NCBI GenBank assembly: GCA_024636975.1
Contig: JAGXGA010000061.1
Span: 62,001 to 126,000, forward strand
DNA: 64,000 bases
Direction of reading: 5' to 3'
From: Mariniphaga sp.
GTDB taxonomy: Bacteria > Bacteroidota > Bacteroidia > Bacteroidales > Prolixibacteraceae
Under the pieces are notes generated by a model. It saw only the letters and a program-made list of their open reading frames with translations, was not told the origin of the DNA and did not search any database. Each line of letters opens with the position of its first letter. The stretch's first letter is position 1. The position numbers and the translations under genes are program-made. Below, in pieces: positions 62,612 through 64,000 of this stretch.

Positions 62612-64000
62612 ATGAAAAACATTTTTCTCCTGATAGTAGGAATGGTAATGGCTCTTTCAACCGTCCATGCCAAAACCTGGATAATTACCGATTCATTACT
62701 GGAGCTGCATTTTAATGATGAAACAGCCTTGTTAAAAATTATCGACAAGCGATGTAAAAAAGTGTGGGAGCAAACGGAGTTGAAGGAGAAATTTACAATT
62801 GCCAAAACCATACAGAATGGAAATAGCCTGCATGTTGTTTTTATAGGTGACTACCCACTTGAAGTGGTTTTTTCATTAACCGGATCTGCATCCCTTGAAG
62901 TTGAACTGAAGGCCAATAAGGATGTTCCGTTTGAAAAGCTGACCTATCCTCCGCCATTCAAAACACCCGATAAAAACCATTACCTGCTGTTTACCGACGG
63001 TGAAGGCTTTTTACTCCGGGCCGATGATACAGAATACGGCATCGGCCGCCAGATAATGCACTCAATGCGCGGCCTGTCAATGCCATGGATGGGTGTAACT
63101 GATTTTGACTTTAAAACCGGATACATGGCTGTTGTTGATACCCCCGATGACAGCGAAATTTGGGTAAAGCGTTACGATGACCTGATTTCATTCGAACCCA
63201 TATGGATATCACAGAAGGAGAAATTCGGATACAACAGGAAAATCATTTACCATTTTTTCGATGAAGGAGGGTATGTTGCACAGTGCAAAAAATATCGTGA
63301 TTATGTTTGGGCAAAGCTGACGGTTCCGCCCACTCTCCGGGAAAAGCAGAAACGTTTCCCAGCACTGGAAAAAATGGCTGGTGCGGTGCATATTTATGTC
63401 TGGGACGATGCCCGTGAGGTAAGCTTCGCCCGCGAGCTTAAGGAAGCAGGTATCGGCAAGGCTTTCATCCTCTGGAATCCAAACCATCCCCCTTATCCTG
63501 AAGCGGGTTACGATAACCGGCTCAAGGAGCTGGGGTATCTTTCGGGAGTATATGAACTGCTCCGTGACGTGCATTTGCGCGATACCGTGGGGCAAATCGA
63601 CCCTGCCAACCGCTCAGGAACCTGGCTTAACCGGTTTCGTTATCCGGGATTATTTCATAAAATTGCCCTTGTGGAGAAAGGCGGCACGCTTCATCATTCA
63701 GGCTTTGGCTACGATATAAATCCTAAAACAATCCTGTCTTTGATCTCAGATATTCGCACCGACCGGGAAATGGATGTTTATCCGCACGAATCTTTTTTCC
63801 TGGATGGTTTTCTGGCCAGTGGCATCTTTGAGGATTACGGCAGTGAAAACCCGCTTACCCGGACTGAATATAAAGAAGCTGTAATTGAAATGAATAAGTA
63901 CTTTGAAGAAAAGTATAATGCCATTGTTGGGGTAGAGTGGGGAGCCGATTATGGGGTACCCACCTCTGCTTATGCCCACGGGATGACAACCCTGCATCAC
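62612..64000 (+). CDS. Secreted glycoside hydrolase, GH129/GH101-related (partial, 3' end off the window)
   Basis: 463 codons are visible with no stop before the window end. A signal peptide (about residues 1-20, ending VHAK) is followed by a beta-rich domain to about residue 245 and the start of a barrel domain. In that barrel HESFFLDGF (about residue 400) may hold a catalytic Asp and VGVEWGADYG a nearby acid. The arrangement recalls GH101/GH129-like enzymes of Bacteroidota, which act on alpha-linked N-acetylgalactosamine or related sugars. The assignment is tentative. It is 14 nt after the second GH26 gene, so it is the third gene of this locus. Confidence 0.55.
   Translation, partial: MKNIFLLIVGMVMALSTVHAKTWIITDSLLELHFNDETALLKIIDKRCKKVWEQTELKEKFTIAKTIQNGNSLHVVFIGDYPLEVVFSLTGSASLEVELKANKDVPFEKLTYPPPFKTPDKNHYLLFTDGEGFLLRADDTEYGIGRQIMHSMRGLSMPWMGVTDFDFKTGYMAVVDTPDDSEIWVKRYDDLISFEPIWISQKEKFGYNRKIIYHFFDEGGYVAQCKKYRDYVWAKLTVPPTLREKQKRFPALEKMAGAVHIYVWDDAREVSFARELKEAGIGKAFILWNPNHPPYPEAGYDNRLKELGYLSGVYELLRDVHLRDTVGQIDPANRSGTWLNRFRYPGLFHKIALVEKGGTLHHSGFGYDINPKTILSLISDIRTDREMDVYPHESFFLDGFLASGIFEDYGSENPLTRTEYKEAVIEMNKYFEEKYNAIVGVEWGADYGVPTSAYAHGMTTLHH

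Overview
The window looks like a chromosome segment of a Bacteroidota bacterium, most likely in or near Bacteroidales/Marinilabiliales. The evidence is a set of promoters of the TAnnTTTG type with few Shine-Dalgarno sequences, a large TonB-dependent receptor with a carboxypeptidase-like N-terminal domain, a DUF4494 gene, a glycine-lipid acyltransferase pair, a class-specific division and cell wall (dcw) gene order, and carbohydrate-active secreted enzymes. No rRNA, tRNA, CRISPR array, phage or insertion sequence was recognised. The genus call is inference only.

Layout. (1) 1-7760, minus strand: start of the dcw cluster, mraZ-rsmH-ftsL-ftsI-murE-mraY-murD (murD cut by the window edge), preceded by an array of 10-bp-spaced TGG repeats that looks like an MraZ operator. 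(2) 7761-8356: divergent spacer with a 144-nt hairpin built of 11-bp units. (3) 8357-10236, plus: two acyltransferases resembling the glycine-lipid genes glsA/glsB. (4) 10237-11400: an NtrC-like regulator without a DNA-binding domain. (5) 11534-22432, minus: a long sulfur-respiration and molybdenum-cofactor block. It encodes PsrABC-type polysulfide/thiosulfate reductase, two YeeE/YedE sulfur-transport halves, an exported rhodanese without its usual cysteine, a TauE/SafE exporter, then mobA, mobB, moeA, moaA, moaC and a MOSC-MogA fusion. A structured leader lies just before tauE. (6) 22680-33440, minus: a small membrane protein, a TonB-dependent receptor whose start codon lies in a hairpin, glutamate synthase gltBD, and argH.

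(7) 33605-39807: three GT-C type membrane glycosyltransferases and a methyltransferase. (8) 39808-40662: a long spacer with a second 11-bp-unit hairpin. (9) 40663-42931, plus: outer-membrane protein, P-II protein and ammonium transporter, ended by a clear terminator. Together with gltBD and argH this gives the region a nitrogen-assimilation theme. (10) 43099-47133, plus: a DUF4494 protein and a 1159-residue protein that may be a diphosphate-dependent PEP carboxykinase. (11) 47200-50238, minus: an unknown helical protein, then hisA-hisF-hisIE. (12) 50531-52744, minus: a secreted CE7-type esterase and a DUF6807 protein. (13) 52897-60180, minus: a signalling cassette of two hybrid histidine kinases with CheR and CheB but no chemoreceptor, CheA or CheW in view. 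(14) 60478-64000, plus: two GH26 enzymes and the first part of a larger glycoside hydrolase, probably a mannan or hemicellulose locus that continues past the window.

The most notable items are the sulfur/Mo-cofactor block with its structured leader and cysteine-tailed rhodanese, the paired 11-bp-unit hairpins, the start-codon hairpin of the TonB receptor, the MraZ-box array and the candidate PPi-PEPCK. All family calls come from reading motifs and lengths; no database search was possible.
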